In this document: in pieces, positions 29,801 through 40,596 of the stretch
Position numbering within the stretch: position 1 is the stretch's first letter
Layout of the letters: each line of letters opens with the position of its first letter
NCBI GenBank assembly: GCA_022496805.1
Contig: CM040085.1
Coordinates: 13,173,811-13,237,810, forward strand
Source: Pohlia nutans
Taxonomy: Eukaryota; Streptophyta; Bryopsida; Bryales; Mniaceae
Length of the DNA: 64,000 nt
Direction: 5' to 3'
The notes under the pieces: generated by a model
Seen by the model: the letters and a program-made list of their open reading frames with translations, nothing else
Told to the model about the DNA's origin: nothing
Database searches by the model: none
Position numbers and translations under genes: made by a program

Positions 29801-30744
29801 ACAGTGAGGATGAATCCCTATCACGATGGGGAAGCACCACTGTTCTACAGAACTACCATGGACAGAACTCCCGATCGCACAAAATCAGAGTGCCGATACC
29901 TCCATATTGGAACACTCCTCCCCACAAAGAGCGACCTCTCCATGAAATCTCCCCATGGCAATTCCGGATTCTCAATCCAAATATCAAGAAATAATTCAAA
30001 TTTAACAAAATGTGTGTTCATTCCCAAATTTATTCTTGGAGATTCGATAATATTTCATCGAAGTTGTTTAACATACTTGACACTTGTGTAATGTAACACT
30101 CAATGTCGAATGTTGAATATGATGAATATTGGTGAAAAAATGTCAAACAAGACACCATGCTTGAGAGGTCATTAATTGACTCATTGGTGATTTTCGTATC
30201 ACCTTCATGAAAACGAGGGTGATGTATAATGAGAGAGGACATCAATGCATTGCTATAATCTAGAAAAAGTTTGGCTTGTCCACGTTATGTTTGTCATTAC
30301 TTCGTTACTATATGATAGGATATTCTACAGTGACACGGTAAAATAATTACCATAATGGATGGACTGAATGAAAAGGATACATAGACTAGATTGATGGACT
30401 AAATAAACAAACGGACGGACCAGTAGGACGAATTAGAAAGACAATCTATAAAGAAACTTTTGACATAGTTTTTTACCTACCCAATTGGAAAGAAGGTTTA
30501 TAAAGAGCCTTTTGACATACCTTTTCACAAACCAGATTTGAAGAATAGACTAGTAGGATAGATTGGAAATATAGACTACTAGGACAAATTAAAAACATAA
30601 GATAAATTGGAAAGATAGACTAATACGACAAATTGAAAACATAGGATGGATTGGAAAGATAGACTAATAGGCCAAATTGGAAACACAAACTAGTGACACT
30701 TATGGAAGGAAAACTACTAAAAACGATTGGAACGATATATAAGG
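29801..30744. other. Boundary and AT-rich intergenic DNA
   Basis: From 29,801 to about 29,960 a few weak palindrome cores remain. Beyond that, composition drops to AT-rich and I see no gene. From about 30,535 to 30,690 there is a decayed 35-40-bp tandem repeat around GGAAAGATAGACTAATA. No terminal inverted repeat for the left block could be defined. Confidence 0.6.
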
Positions 30745-30958
30745 ATGTTAGTGTTTCTAAATCCTTGCAAAAATCTCCAAATCAGCAACAATTCAATTCA
30801 TTGTGAGTTCAATATTCATGTACATTCATTTAAAATTTAAATATTAGGAGTATACTTGTCATCTATATAAAACTGTTGTTCTATCAAATTTTGGACCCCA
30901 GAGAATCACTAAAACAAATTTTAGTCATTTGGCCATATTCCAACCAAAAGGAATCTGG

Positions 30959-31432
30959 TGGAGATGCGGGGTATCGATCCCCGTACCTCTCGCATGCTAA
31001 GTGAGCGCTCTACCATCTGAGCTTTGAAATGCCAGTTCAGCTTAGAGAGAGAAAAATACATTGCGTGCCCAGAAGAGGACACGTGGCCACCCACACGGGT
31101 GACGGGACCAGCCAAAGGAGGCCAGCGCAACAAGCCCTACAGAACAAAGGACGGAACCAACTAGAGATAGAAGGCTACAACGGGGAGAGACCCCAGGGAG
31201 ACTACAAAAACCGAGCAGTCTGAACCCAAACCTAATCTGCACAACAAGGAAGGGAAGCGCCAGGCGAAGCCGGGGGCAGGAGCGACGAGGGGAGCACGCG
31301 TCGAAGAGGACCACAACAGGCACGAAGACGAAAGTCAACACCGGGGAAGCTTGCCGTGGTAAAGACCGAGGGAGCTGAAGCCGAAGGAGCCGCAGTCGAG
31401 AACCAAAGCTCTACCATGTGAGCTACATCCCC
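30959..31432 (-). pseudogene. tRNA-Ala(AGC) gene split by a retroposon
   Basis: The 3' part of a tRNA-Ala gene (30,959-31,023, complement) and its 5' part (31,408-31,432) are separated by a 384-bp insertion. The two pieces overlap by a 17-bp duplication (GCTCTACCATCTGAGCT, one mismatch) covering the D-arm and D-stem region. The intact counterpart in the other arm is at 43,880-43,952. Confidence 0.85.
31024..31407 (-). mobile_element. Retroposon-like insertion inside a tRNA-Ala gene
   Basis: 384 bp flanked by a 17-bp target-site duplication (31,007-31,023 and 31,408-31,424), a length typical of LINE-mediated insertion. Read on the minus strand it starts TTTGGTTCTCGACTGCGG and ends GAACTGGCATTTCAA, without a long A-tail. 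It could be a SINE or a 5'-truncated LINE; I recognise no coding domain. Confidence 0.65.
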
Positions 31433-31665
31433 TAAGACCGTGGACTACACTCTGTCATGTTGGGTAGGTTCTGAGGAGCCCATGACCGTGCGATCAGCCT
31501 CGAGACAAGCCAGTCTAAATGCTAACCCGAGTTCCCAGCAGCTGCGACCATTGTATTGTATTGGCAACTCCTTGTAACTTATTGGAGAAATACAGTGTCC
31601 ATGATGTGGATCCCCAACAGCCAAACAGTGCTTGCACACAGTACCATATTGATCGTAGACTCCTT

Positions 31666-31940
31666 CACAGGGAACCCTCACAATTTGACCCCGGGGCTAA
31701 ACTTGGGGTGGGGGGTAAAAATGAGGGACTTTTACCCTGGGGCAGTTTTTTTTTGGCCCCCATGCAGGTCAAAAGCACCATTGTTTTACCCCGGTAAAGG
31801 TTCCGAAAAGGGAGTCAAAAATTGACCCCCAACTCCCAATCTTCGCTTTTGAAAACAGGGTAAAAGTTCCAAAAATGGGGTAAAAAATGGGGCCAAACCA
31901 TCCACTTTTTACCCCGGCAAAAATGTTTGGGACCCCTGTG
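31666..31940. mobile_element. Small DNA transposon with CACAGGG ends
   Basis: 275 bp with ends CACAGGGAACCC and GGGACCCCTGTG and a 3-bp CTT target duplication (31,663-31,665 and 31,941-31,943). The right arm of the inverted duplication lacks it (empty site near 43,646-43,648). A 3-bp duplication with CACxG ends points to the CACTA (CMC) group. The inside is rich in GGGGTAAAA and its complement. Confidence 0.75.
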
Positions 31941-32176
31941 CTTACGGATACCGTAGCTAGCTCACACCGTCCGGCCAGACGGAGCTGACTTCCAGGGTCA
32001 ATAATCTTCAATCATGCTCAGTCGCAACAATGCAGGACCGGGCCTGCGCGCTGGCTGCACCATTCGTGGGCTGTCTCTCAATAAGTCATTAAGCTCCAGG
32101 TTCTAGCTTAGCCATGCATCGCAAATTCTCAACTGAGCAGCATTCATGCCGGTGTATTTAAAAGTGACGGACTCCT

Positions 32177-32434
32177 TATTGAAGGTAGAGAAGATTGCAC
32201 AAGGCACACACACAAACACAAGGAATGCGTAGAAAGAGATAATCTTTACTCAAAGGCCTTCCACCTTAAGTAGTGTACACTAGGAGGTCACCATGGACAA
32301 ACCATATGGGATAACTCATCACAAGGACACTCTAGAGATCAGCCCATGCCTAACCCCTCCTCCCACACACCATTATTTAGCACCCGTACGTCTTTGGCTT
32401 CTAGCAATACTACGTTGCATCAATTACCTCAATA
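32177..32434 (-). repeat. 3' LTR of copia copy 2
   Basis: 258 bp; on the minus strand it reads TATTGAGGTAATTG...CTACCTTCAATA. The final codons of the polyprotein overlap its start by about 25 bp. Confidence 0.9.
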
Positions 32435-35400
32435 CTCCCACTTTGCGTAGAGCCAAAGCCTCTAAGTCCAAATGCTATTACTAATCGTTGGTGTCGGTCT
32501 CTACAAAGACCCTTTGTGAGCACATCCGCCACCATGTGCTCCGTTGGGCAATACTCCAAATGTATAACTCCCAATTCCAACTTCTCCCGAATGAAGTGGT
32601 ATTGCACATCAATGTGCTTCGTGCGTGAATGATGTGTAGGGTTCTTTGCAAGTGAAATGCACCCTTGGTTGTCACACATAATCGTAGTAGCCTCACCTTG
32701 TGTGCAACCCACATCCACCATTAGTTGCCTCAACCAAATGGCCTCCTTCGTGGCATGGCTCGTAGCCATGTACTCGGCCTCCACCGTTGATGTCGCCGTG
32801 GTTTGTTGCCGCTTGCTATTCCACGACACCGCTCCCGATCCGACCTTGAACATGTAGCCCGTTGTCGATCTTCGATCGCTCGTGTCTCCCGCGTAGTCCG
32901 CGTCACAATAGCCGCTCAACACAATGTCTTTGCCTCCAAGACACAACTTCACATCGCTTGTGCCTCTCAAATAACGCATGATCCTCTTGACCGTCATCCA
33001 ATGCATCGAGCCCGGTCTCGCCATGTGTTGACTCACCACGCTAATTGGATACGCAAGGTCGGGCCGTGTCGCAATCATCGCATACATCAATGACCCCACC
33101 ACTTGCTTGTATGGCACCTCCGCCATCGATTTAGCCTCCATCGCATACTCCTCCTCCGAAAGCTTGACGAGCTTGGAGTTTGCATCCAATGGTGTTGCCA
33201 CGGGCTTACAATCCTCCATCCCGAATCTCTTGAGCACGTCCATCACATACTTGCCTTGACTCATGGTGATAGTGCGTGTAGCCCTGTCTCGCACAAACTC
33301 AACACCAAGACAAAAGTGCAATTCTCCAAGATCACTCATCTCGTACTCTCTCTCAAGCATGCCTTTTAATGCATCCATTAAACTCATGAGGCTTGCAAGA
33401 ATGATCAAATCATCAACATATATGATCACAATCACCACATGTTGCCCCTCTTGCATGAAGTAGAGACTATGATCCGCAATGCTCCTAGTAAACCCGTGTG
33501 CAACCAAGAACGTGTCAATCTTTTGGTACCACGCTCTTGGAGATTGTTTCAACCCATACAATGATTTTTGCAACTTACAAACAAGGTGCTCATTACCTTG
33601 TTGCACAAACCCCTCAGGTTGCACCATGTAGATGTCCTCCTCCAAATCGCCATTCAAAAATGCGGTCTTCACATCCATTTGATGCATCTCCAAGTCCAAG
33701 GCCGCTCCAATGGCAAGAATGCATCGAATGGTGGTGAACTTGGCCACGGGAGCAAATGTCTCGTGAAAGTCCACCCCATGCACTTGCGCGAACCCCTTGG
33801 CTACTAATCTTGCCTTGTGACGCACAACAATACCCGAAACATCCCTCTTTGTCCGAAACACCCATTTGCAACCAATGGGGTTGCGATCCTTTGGAATGGG
33901 AGTTAATTGCCACGTACCGTTAGCAATTAGAGAGTCGTACTCCTCTTGCATGGCGCGCTCCCACTTGACCGCATCCTCACCTTGCATGGCTTCTCGAATG
34001 GTCAATGGACCATCCGATAATGCCACATTCGCATGCTCGTCCTCCACTTGAGGGAAGATGTGGTTCTTCCACCATTCTCCAGGTGGCTTGCGCGATCTCT
34101 CGGGGTACCGCCGCTCGCTTGAAGAAACTTGCTCCTCTTGCGTGCCCTTTGCGCCATTCTTGGCCTTTGAGCTCGATGGCGCTTCAACAACCTCCGTGTC
34201 GCCAGCTTCGTCATCACCGTCATCATCACCTACATCAACAACACTAGGAGACTTGGAGGGTGTGTCCACCAAAACGTCTCCACTACTCCCACTTGGACCA
34301 ACCTCCAAAGGAGCCTCCATCGTAGACTCCTCACAAAATGTCACATCACGTGACCGAATGATCTTCCTCGTGTCCACCGACATGAGTCTATACGCCTTGG
34401 TACCTTCACAATACCCAAGAAACACACATTTCAAGGCCTTAGCCTCGAGTTTCGTCCTCCGTTCGTCGGGAACCTTCGCATATGCAATGCATCCGAAGAT
34501 GCGCATGTGTGCAACACATGGTTGCCTCCCACTCCACGCTTGCTCCGGCGTCATGCCTTCAACCGCGCTTGTTGGACACCGATTGCGTGTGTATACCGCA
34601 TTCACCACCGCTTCCGCCCAAAGGTCCAACTTCAAGTTTTGAGCGTGCAACATGCTCCTCGCCATCTCTACAATGGTGCGATTTGCGCGCTCCGCAACTC
34701 CATTTTGTTGAGGCGTGTACGGGGCCGAAGTTTGGCGTGCGATGCCTTCATTCTTCAAAAGCTCGTCAAATTTCTTGGACATGTACTCGCCGCCATTGTC
34801 CGACCGAAACACCTTGATCTTCAACTCGGATTGGTTCTCCACCAATGTCTTGAACTCCTTGAACTTCTCAAAGCACTCACTCTTGGCTTTGATAGGGTAG
34901 AGCCATATCTTCCTTGAAAAATCATCGATGAAGGTCACAAAGTACTTGCAACCTCCCATCGATGTGGTCTTCATGGGGCCACACACATCCGAATGCACGA
35001 TCTCCAAAACTTTTGTGGCCCGTGTCGCCCCTTCACCCGCAAATGGCAACCGTTGTTGCTTGCCTTCAATGCAACCTTCACACGTGAATGTAGAAGCATC
35101 CACTTTCAATTGATGAAGATCCATACCGCTTACCATGCTGCGTAGTGTCTTCACACTCTTGATGTTCAAATGGCCAAGTCGACGATGCCACAACGCCAAC
35201 TTGTCGTCCTTCAAGTTTGAATGCGCCAACGCCGCCGATTCCTTCGAATGCACCTTGGAGAACTTGATGTGGTACAAGCCCTCGTGTTCTTCAATGATGG
35301 CCACCTCATCTCGACTCGGTGACAACACATAACACCCCTTATCACTAAACTCAACCCTCAAGTGCTTTGCCACTAATTGCCTCACCGATAGTAAATTTGC

Positions 35401-36564
35401 CGTTAATTTGGGAACGTGGAGGACATCTTGGATAGTGATTGTCTTCACACGACCCCTCACCTCGGTGTCTACAACAATTTGGCCCTTGCCAACGGCCTCA
35501 AGCACCGTATCATCTCCCAAAATCACTCTCCTTGGATTAATGAGAGCATACGAATGAAAACAAGTTTTATGTGGTGACATGTGGCTTGTAGCCCCCGAAT
35601 CAACAATCCAATCACTCGTACTACCATTGCACGATACATTGCTTGCCATGTTTGCATACTCATCACCAACCTCAATCCAATCACTCATGCTTGCATCACC
35701 CTCGATACCATCACTCATGCTTGCATCACCCTCGATGCCATCGCTCATGCTTGCCTCATATCTAGCCGTAAATGCGTACTCATCATTGTCACGAGTTTTA
35801 GTGTTGTTTGCACTCTCCCCTTTCTCATCCCTCTTGCGTTTGAAGCAAAATTTGGCAATGTGGCCCTTCTTACCACAATAGAAGCACACCTTGTCGCTTG
35901 AGCTCCCACCGCCTCCATTCTTGAATTGCTTCGCCACGAGTGCCGCTCCATCTTCTCGAGACTCGTTCTCCTTTCGCCGCGAAAGCTCGTGCAACAACCG
36001 TGAGGTCACATAGTCCAATGTGAGCTCCGTAATGGGTCTTGACTCCATCGCCACGATGAGGTACTCGTATGATGATGGAAGGCTCTCCAAAAGTGTCATC
36101 ACGATGTCACCATCCGTAACCGACACGTCGCAACCGTTGAGTTGATCCGCGAGAGCTTTGACCTTGTTGATGTGCGCCAACATGTCATCTTCTTCGCCCA
36201 TCTTGATGGTGAAGAACTTGCGCCTCAAAAACAAAATGTTGGCCAATGTTTTCGCTTCGTGAATGTTGCAAAGCTTGGACCATGCTTCCGCGGGTGTCTT
36301 GCACGAACGAATGTGCGCAAGTTGCGAATCCGCGAGGTTGAGTGCCAAAATGGCAAATGCCTTCTTCTCCCTCCTCGTGTACGCTTGCATGATCCTAGGA
36401 TCCGTAGAAGAGAAAGGAGGTTCCTCACTACCCTCGACAATCTCCCACAACTCCTTCTCGGCCATCACCATCTCCATTTTGAATTTCCACAAGTGGAAAT
36501 TCACCCCATCGAACTTGTCCACGACCTTGGGACCCTCACCCTCAAAAGATGCCATGATCCTCAC
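32410..36564 (-). CDS. Copia Gag-Pol polyprotein (copy 2), 1,384 aa
   Basis: It has the same domain order as copy 1: UBN2-type Gag, a CCHC knuckle CFYCGKKGHIAKFC, a protease with DWIVDSGATSHM, an HHCC domain, an integrase with HSDVCGP, RSDNGGE and the catalytic E in NGVAERANRT, RT with YVDDLIILA, and RNase H starting CDADYAGD. A peculiarity is a 10-residue repeat ASMSDGIEGD, present two and a half times between the zinc knuckle and the protease (nt about 35,685-35,757), absent from copy 1. The frame opens at ATG 36,564; the ATG three codons on (MASFEGEG) aligns better with copy 1 and may be the real start. No stops or shifts. Confidence 0.97.
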   Translation of the reverse strand: MRIMASFEGEGPKVVDKFDGVNFHLWKFKMEMVMAEKELWEIVEGSEEPPFSSTDPRIMQAYTRREKKAFAILALNLADSQLAHIRSCKTPAEAWSKLCNIHEAKTLANILFLRRKFFTIKMGEEDDMLAHINKVKALADQLNGCDVSVTDGDIVMTLLESLPSSYEYLIVAMESRPITELTLDYVTSRLLHELSRRKENESREDGAALVAKQFKNGGGGSSSDKVCFYCGKKGHIAKFCFKRKRDEKGESANNTKTRDNDEYAFTARYEASMSDGIEGDASMSDGIEGDASMSDWIEVGDEYANMASNVSCNGSTSDWIVDSGATSHMSPHKTCFHSYALINPRRVILGDDTVLEAVGKGQIVVDTEVRGRVKTITIQDVLHVPKLTANLLSVRQLVAKHLRVEFSDKGCYVLSPSRDEVAIIEEHEGLYHIKFSKVHSKESAALAHSNLKDDKLALWHRRLGHLNIKSVKTLRSMVSGMDLHQLKVDASTFTCEGCIEGKQQRLPFAGEGATRATKVLEIVHSDVCGPMKTTSMGGCKYFVTFIDDFSRKIWLYPIKAKSECFEKFKEFKTLVENQSELKIKVFRSDNGGEYMSKKFDELLKNEGIARQTSAPYTPQQNGVAERANRTIVEMARSMLHAQNLKLDLWAEAVVNAVYTRNRCPTSAVEGMTPEQAWSGRQPCVAHMRIFGCIAYAKVPDERRTKLEAKALKCVFLGYCEGTKAYRLMSVDTRKIIRSRDVTFCEESTMEAPLEVGPSGSSGDVLVDTPSKSPSVVDVGDDDGDDEAGDTEVVEAPSSSKAKNGAKGTQEEQVSSSERRYPERSRKPPGEWWKNHIFPQVEDEHANVALSDGPLTIREAMQGEDAVKWERAMQEEYDSLIANGTWQLTPIPKDRNPIGCKWVFRTKRDVSGIVVRHKARLVAKGFAQVHGVDFHETFAPVAKFTTIRCILAIGAALDLEMHQMDVKTAFLNGDLEEDIYMVQPEGFVQQGNEHLVCKLQKSLYGLKQSPRAWYQKIDTFLVAHGFTRSIADHSLYFMQEGQHVVIVIIYVDDLIILASLMSLMDALKGMLEREYEMSDLGELHFCLGVEFVRDRATRTITMSQGKYVMDVLKRFGMEDCKPVATPLDANSKLVKLSEEEYAMEAKSMAEVPYKQVVGSLMYAMIATRPDLAYPISVVSQHMARPGSMHWMTVKRIMRYLRGTSDVKLCLGGKDIVLSGYCDADYAGDTSDRRSTTGYMFKVGSGAVSWNSKRQQTTATSTVEAEYMATSHATKEAIWLRQLMVDVGCTQGEATTIMCDNQGCISLAKNPTHHSRTKHIDVQYHFIREKLELGVIHLEYCPTEHMVADVLTKGLCRDRHQRLVIAFGLRGFGSTQSGSIEVIDAT

Positions 36565-37360
36565 TTACGTATGCCTCCCCACACAAATGAAACCTCAAAC
36601 TCAAACACACAACTTTGTTTTTGTGATTTTTTGCTTTGATATTGCACCTTTGTGCACCCAATGGGTTTAAAACAACCCCAAACACTAGATCAGCACTTTT
36701 GTGCTCCACACACGCCTCCCAACACTCAAATGTGAGAACCCTCACCCAAAAATGCAAAGAGGCTCACCAAAACCCCTCAAATCACTCAATGGAGCTCAAA
36801 ACAACTCCAAATGCTTCAATACGACGCCTTAGTGTCCCCAAACACTCAATGCACGTCAATGACACCTTTGTGTCCTTCAAGAGCACTCACTCAATGCACA
36901 TGAACTCACACAAGTCCCTCAAAACCCCAATCGCATTGAAATTGCTCAAAACCGCACCTTTGTGCATAAACTAGCTCCAAATGAAAATTTGAGCACCCCA
37001 AGAGCATGAAACACATGCAACACCTCAAAGCAAGTGCCTAATCACTAGGATCAGATGGTAGACCCTCCACGAGAGTCTTCACACCTCACAAATCACTTGC
37101 ATTTACTCAAATGCTCACAATTGAACCAAACGAAGTTCCACTCGCAACGAAGAGATAGAAGAAAGAAAAGAAGGAGATCAAGGGAAGAAATTGACCAAAG
37201 AGAGTGCTCCAACATGTAACTTCAGCCCATGCACACCTCCAAGAAACACCAACGCTTCAACAAGCTCCAAAACCTCCAACAATGCTCCAAAACCGCCCGT
37301 TGCGCACCGACCTCAAAATACTTGCACAAATGCAATCTAATACTCATGAAACACACATGA

Positions 37361-37374
37361 GTGGGCCCATAACC
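37361..37374 (-). other. Copia copy 2 primer-binding site (tRNA-iMet internal match)
   Basis: GTGGGCCCATAACC next to the 5' LTR, identical to the site of copy 1, although the LTRs and most of the leader differ. Confidence 0.7.
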
Positions 37375-37632
37375 TATTGAAGGTAGAGAAGATTGCACAA
37401 GGCACACACACAAACACAAGGAATGCGTAGAAAGAGATAATCTTTACTCAAAGGCCTTCCACCTTAAGTAGTGTACACTAGGAGGTCACCATGGACAAAC
37501 CATATGGGATAACTCATCACAAGGACACTCTAGAGATCAGCCCATGCCTAACCCCTCCTCCCACACACCATTATTTAGCACCCGTACGTCTTTGGCTTCT
37601 AGCAATACTACGTTGCATCAATTACCTCAATA
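37375..37632 (-). repeat. 5' LTR of copia copy 2
   Basis: 258 bp, apparently identical to 32,177-32,434, followed by the CTCCT target-site copy. Confidence 0.9.
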
Positions 37633-37896
37633 CTCCTCGATTGTTTGTCGGTGACGTCCACCAAGCCCCGTCACACATGCACTGCCTCGCACGTGACTGA
37701 ACCGAATGAGACCCACACAGCTCGCTCTTAGTTTGATAAAACACTCCTGACTGATATTCCAAACGGAACTTACAATGGGAGTTAAAATTTGAATAGGACT
37801 GTACTTGTTGGTGACAAATGAATGAGTGTTTTTTGACCCCAGAGAATCTCTAAAACAAAATTTACTCGGCCATATTTCCGGCCAAAAGGAATCTAG

Positions 37897-37969
37897 TGGA
37901 GATGCGGGGTATCGATCCCCGTACCTCTCGCATGCTAAGCGAGCGCTCTACCATCTGAGCTACATCCCC
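37897..37969 (-). tRNA. tRNA-Ala (AGC)
   Basis: 73 nt, complement strand. The acceptor GGGGATG pairs with CATCTCC, the discriminator is A, the anticodon loop is TTAGCAT (anticodon AGC), and the T-stem is CGGGG/CCCCG. It is the usual plant tRNA-Ala(AGC) sequence, with internal A and B boxes intact. Its counterpart in the other arm (43,082-43,154) is identical. Confidence 0.95.
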
Positions 37970-38870
37970 GAAGACCGTGGGCTACTCAATGTCTTGTCGG
38001 ATGGGTTCTGAGAGCCCATGACCGTGTGACCTCCACCTTGACGAGGTAGTCTAAATTCTAGCTGCGACCATTGAACTGGCAACTCCCTGTAAGTTATTGG
38101 AGAAATACTGTACAGTACAGTGTCCATTCCATCATCTCCTTGCGGGTGTGGATCCCCAACAGCCAAACAGTGCTTCCACTCGTGCAGTACTGCATTGATT
38201 GTAGACTCCTTACGTGGGCTGTCTCTCAATAAGTTATTCAGCTCTTGTCGTCTAGACTACCTTGGCCATCCATCACAAATTCTCAACTCGGGAAACATGC
38301 ATACCAGTATATATTCAATATTAACTGACTCCTCGATCGTGTTTGTTGGTAACGTCCACCATACCCCATCACACATGCACTGCCATGCACGTGACTGGGC
38401 CGAATGAGGCCCACACAGCTCGCGCTTAGTTTAATTGATAAAAACACTCCTGACTGATATTCCAAAGGGAACTTACAACGGGAATTAAGATCATCGATTT
38501 CAGTGAATGTCCCCGGCCTGAGTCACTAGCTGCATGAGCTAGCTTGCATCAACCAACTGACTACAATTAATTAAATGAAACATGCAAGTCTACCGTAATT
38601 TCACTAATATATCAAGGGTCGGAACAAATCAAATGGTTCAGTCTTCAGGAGCATTTAATTTGTCAAATATTCTTCAACTAATGGCATGGCCGACAAGTAA
38701 CACGTACAATACCTGACTGCACTGCTATCAGCTAGCCGATCGATCCCAATTAAGGGTACTGCTCAGTCCCACGTACCCCAGAAAGCGAGCAATGACCATG
38801 GATCACATACAGCCCGCAGTTGAGTCAGCTAGCGTGAGTGGATTCTGCTTTGTGCCAACTCCACTAATTG

Positions 38871-39429
38871 TTAATTCACTTGCCCGATCACTCGGCGGAT
38901 CTCTCCCGAACCGCCCGTCAGCACCCCGAGTCCCCGACTCGGCTCATGGCCACCACGGCGGTGCCGAAGTTGCGGTAGAAGGCGGCGCCGCTGTTGGCGT
39001 ACACGTGGCCCTTGGTGCGGGAATCCGAGAGCAGCGTCTGGTCGGACGTGAGCAGGCCCCGGCCGCGGATGATGCCGTCCTTGAAGTACTGCGGGTCAAA
39101 CTTGCGCGCCGTGGAGTCTAGGACCACCCGGGTCGTCAGCCCGGCCGTGGGGCACTGCGTCTTCAGCGACGCCGCGAAGCTGGCGGGCAGCGTGGAGTCG
39201 ACGGGCGACTCGTGCAGGCGGTTGACGAAGGTAAGGCAAGGCGCCTTCCCGATGGTGTGCGTGCCGGACAAGATCACCAGCTGCGCGGCGTTCAGGCCCT
39301 TGCTCTGAAACAGCTTCAGCAGCGCGGACGCGTCCATGACCGGCGTCGGCAGGTTCACGGCCGTGGTCTCGGCGGTGTTGGACACCCGTTGCGGCGCCCC
39401 GAGGGCACGGACCACCCGGACCCGCCAGC
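38871..39429 (-). pseudogene. Class III peroxidase pseudogene, exon 3
   Basis: The acceptor TGTATGCAG ends at 39,430. The frame then begins with a G-W-S-V-P-S-G-R-R-N-G motif, typical of the peroxidase exon 3 start. A small deletion at about 39,384-39,390 shifts it into the frame that carries RVSNTAETT, LVILSGTHTIGKAPC (proximal heme-ligand His region) and FAASLKTQCP. A second shift near 38,930 moves the last part (GSGEIRRVIGQVN) into another frame ending at 38,871. GC content is high, like many plant peroxidases. Two shifts rule out a functional product. Confidence 0.85.
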
Positions 39430-39795
39430 CTGCATACATCGTTTACGTTCAGCAATCGAATGGCTTACATTGTTGACATTATGCGCAGTTATGCATTATC
39501 ATTTATTCAATCATCGATCAGTCGATTCCAAGTGGATCGATCGCAATTGAGAAACTTCTACGGCTGCACTTGTTTAAGATATATAAATAAATGATGCACC
39601 ATCATCTCAACAGTCCTCGACAAATTGACTGATTTCCCGTACTGAAGTCCTGTCGGGAATTGCATTAAAGTGATCCATGGGAATCGATTCGACACATGGG
39701 CATTCCGCTTAGTCGTAGTTCTTGACCGGATCCATGCACTCCATGCAGGCTAGCCAGCCTGGGATGAATTATTATGCACGATTGGGAGAACTTAC

Positions 39796-39975
39796 CAGGA
39801 TGATGGAGTCGCGGGCGGCGAATTGCAGGAAGTCGGAGGCGGACACGACGCCGGGGCAGGCCTTCTCCACCGCTTTCTTGGCAGCGTCCACGGTGCCGAA
39901 GCCGTGCAGTCTCGCGTTGAACAGCGCCGACCTTTCGGTTCTGGGTCCAGTCAGAAGGACGGAGGCGCCGTATCC
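39796..39975 (-). pseudogene. Class III peroxidase pseudogene, exon 2
   Basis: 60 codons between the acceptor GTGCAG and the donor CTG|GTAAGT, both phase 0, at the classical class III peroxidase intron positions. It contains ASVLLTGP, LHGFGTVDAAKKAVEKACPGVVSAS and FAARDSIIL. The usual GCDAS is GYGAS and VSCAD is VSASD, so two conserved disulfide cysteines are lost. Confidence 0.85.
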
Positions 39976-40352
39976 CTGCACGTACATGTGCATGACACAT
40001 CAAAATGTTTCAGAATTTGAGTCGTTACACAAGGAGATCCTCTGAAATTCCCTAATACACATATGGGAGATTAAAGCAAATTCCCTTGTAGGAATGGACG
40101 TATATAAACGGGATTCAAATTTTCAGTGTTAGACGTGTATATGGGAATTTTACATTCCCTGCTAAACACCGAATTAGCAATTCATTTGTTCTCAAATTTC
40201 CTTAGCAAATCCCTTATGCATCAAAAGTCCCTCATACACTATGAAGGAACTGTGTATTTTTTTCCCATATTGCCACATTCCCTCATAAGTGTAATTGGAA
40301 TAGGGAAATAACTGGGAAAACCAAGCTATTTCTCATATGGAACACCCATGGT

Positions 40353-40596
40353 CATATTCGTTATATTGAGACTTTTAGGTGATTTTGAGACAGAATGCCA
40401 GTTATTCAAAAATTCATTTAAAAAATAATAATTGAAATCAAAAAAAATTAATGCTCAAATAGTGATTCTATAATGAAATTCCAAAAGGTGGTGTTGTTAA
40501 ATATTTATAAAAAAATAGTAGTAAGGAGATAATACGGTTTATCTTCGAGTCGAAGATAAAAATGAGACTGCGAAAAGTCTCAATATAACGAATATG
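40353..40596. mobile_element. Small inverted-repeat transposon, unclassified
   Basis: A 24-bp terminal inverted repeat beginning CATATTCGTTATATTGAG (40,353-40,376) is repeated inverted at 40,573-40,596. The total is 244 bp and AT-rich inside. The target-site duplication is not clear, so I leave the superfamily open. Confidence 0.6.

Larger units (their letters stand above)
32177..37632 (-). mobile_element. Ty1/copia retrotransposon, copy 2, intact
   Basis: 5,456 bp on the minus strand. LTRs of 258 bp (37,375-37,632 as 5', 32,177-32,434 as 3') appear identical. The target-site duplication CTCCT is at 32,172-32,176 and 37,633-37,637. The uninterrupted site, with a single AGGAG on the plus strand, is at 43,414-43,418. 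The polyprotein is intact. It is clearly related to copy 1 but is a distinct subfamily, with shorter LTRs and a different leader. Confidence 0.95.
30745..38409 (+). repeat. Inverted duplication, left arm (interrupted by three insertions)
   Basis: The sequence matches 42,644-44,200 in reverse complement, once three insertions (31,024-31,407, 31,666-31,940, 32,177-37,632) are removed. The inner part, 38,120-38,407, is nearly identical to 42,644-42,931; the outer part is more diverged. Each arm holds two tRNA-Ala units that are themselves related, so a tandem duplication preceded the inverted one. The outer boundary is approximate. Confidence 0.8.

Noticed and set aside
39096..39455. GC-rich open frames antisense to or out of frame with peroxidase exon 3
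   Set aside because: The peroxidase motifs are in the frame described; the others are by-products of high GC.
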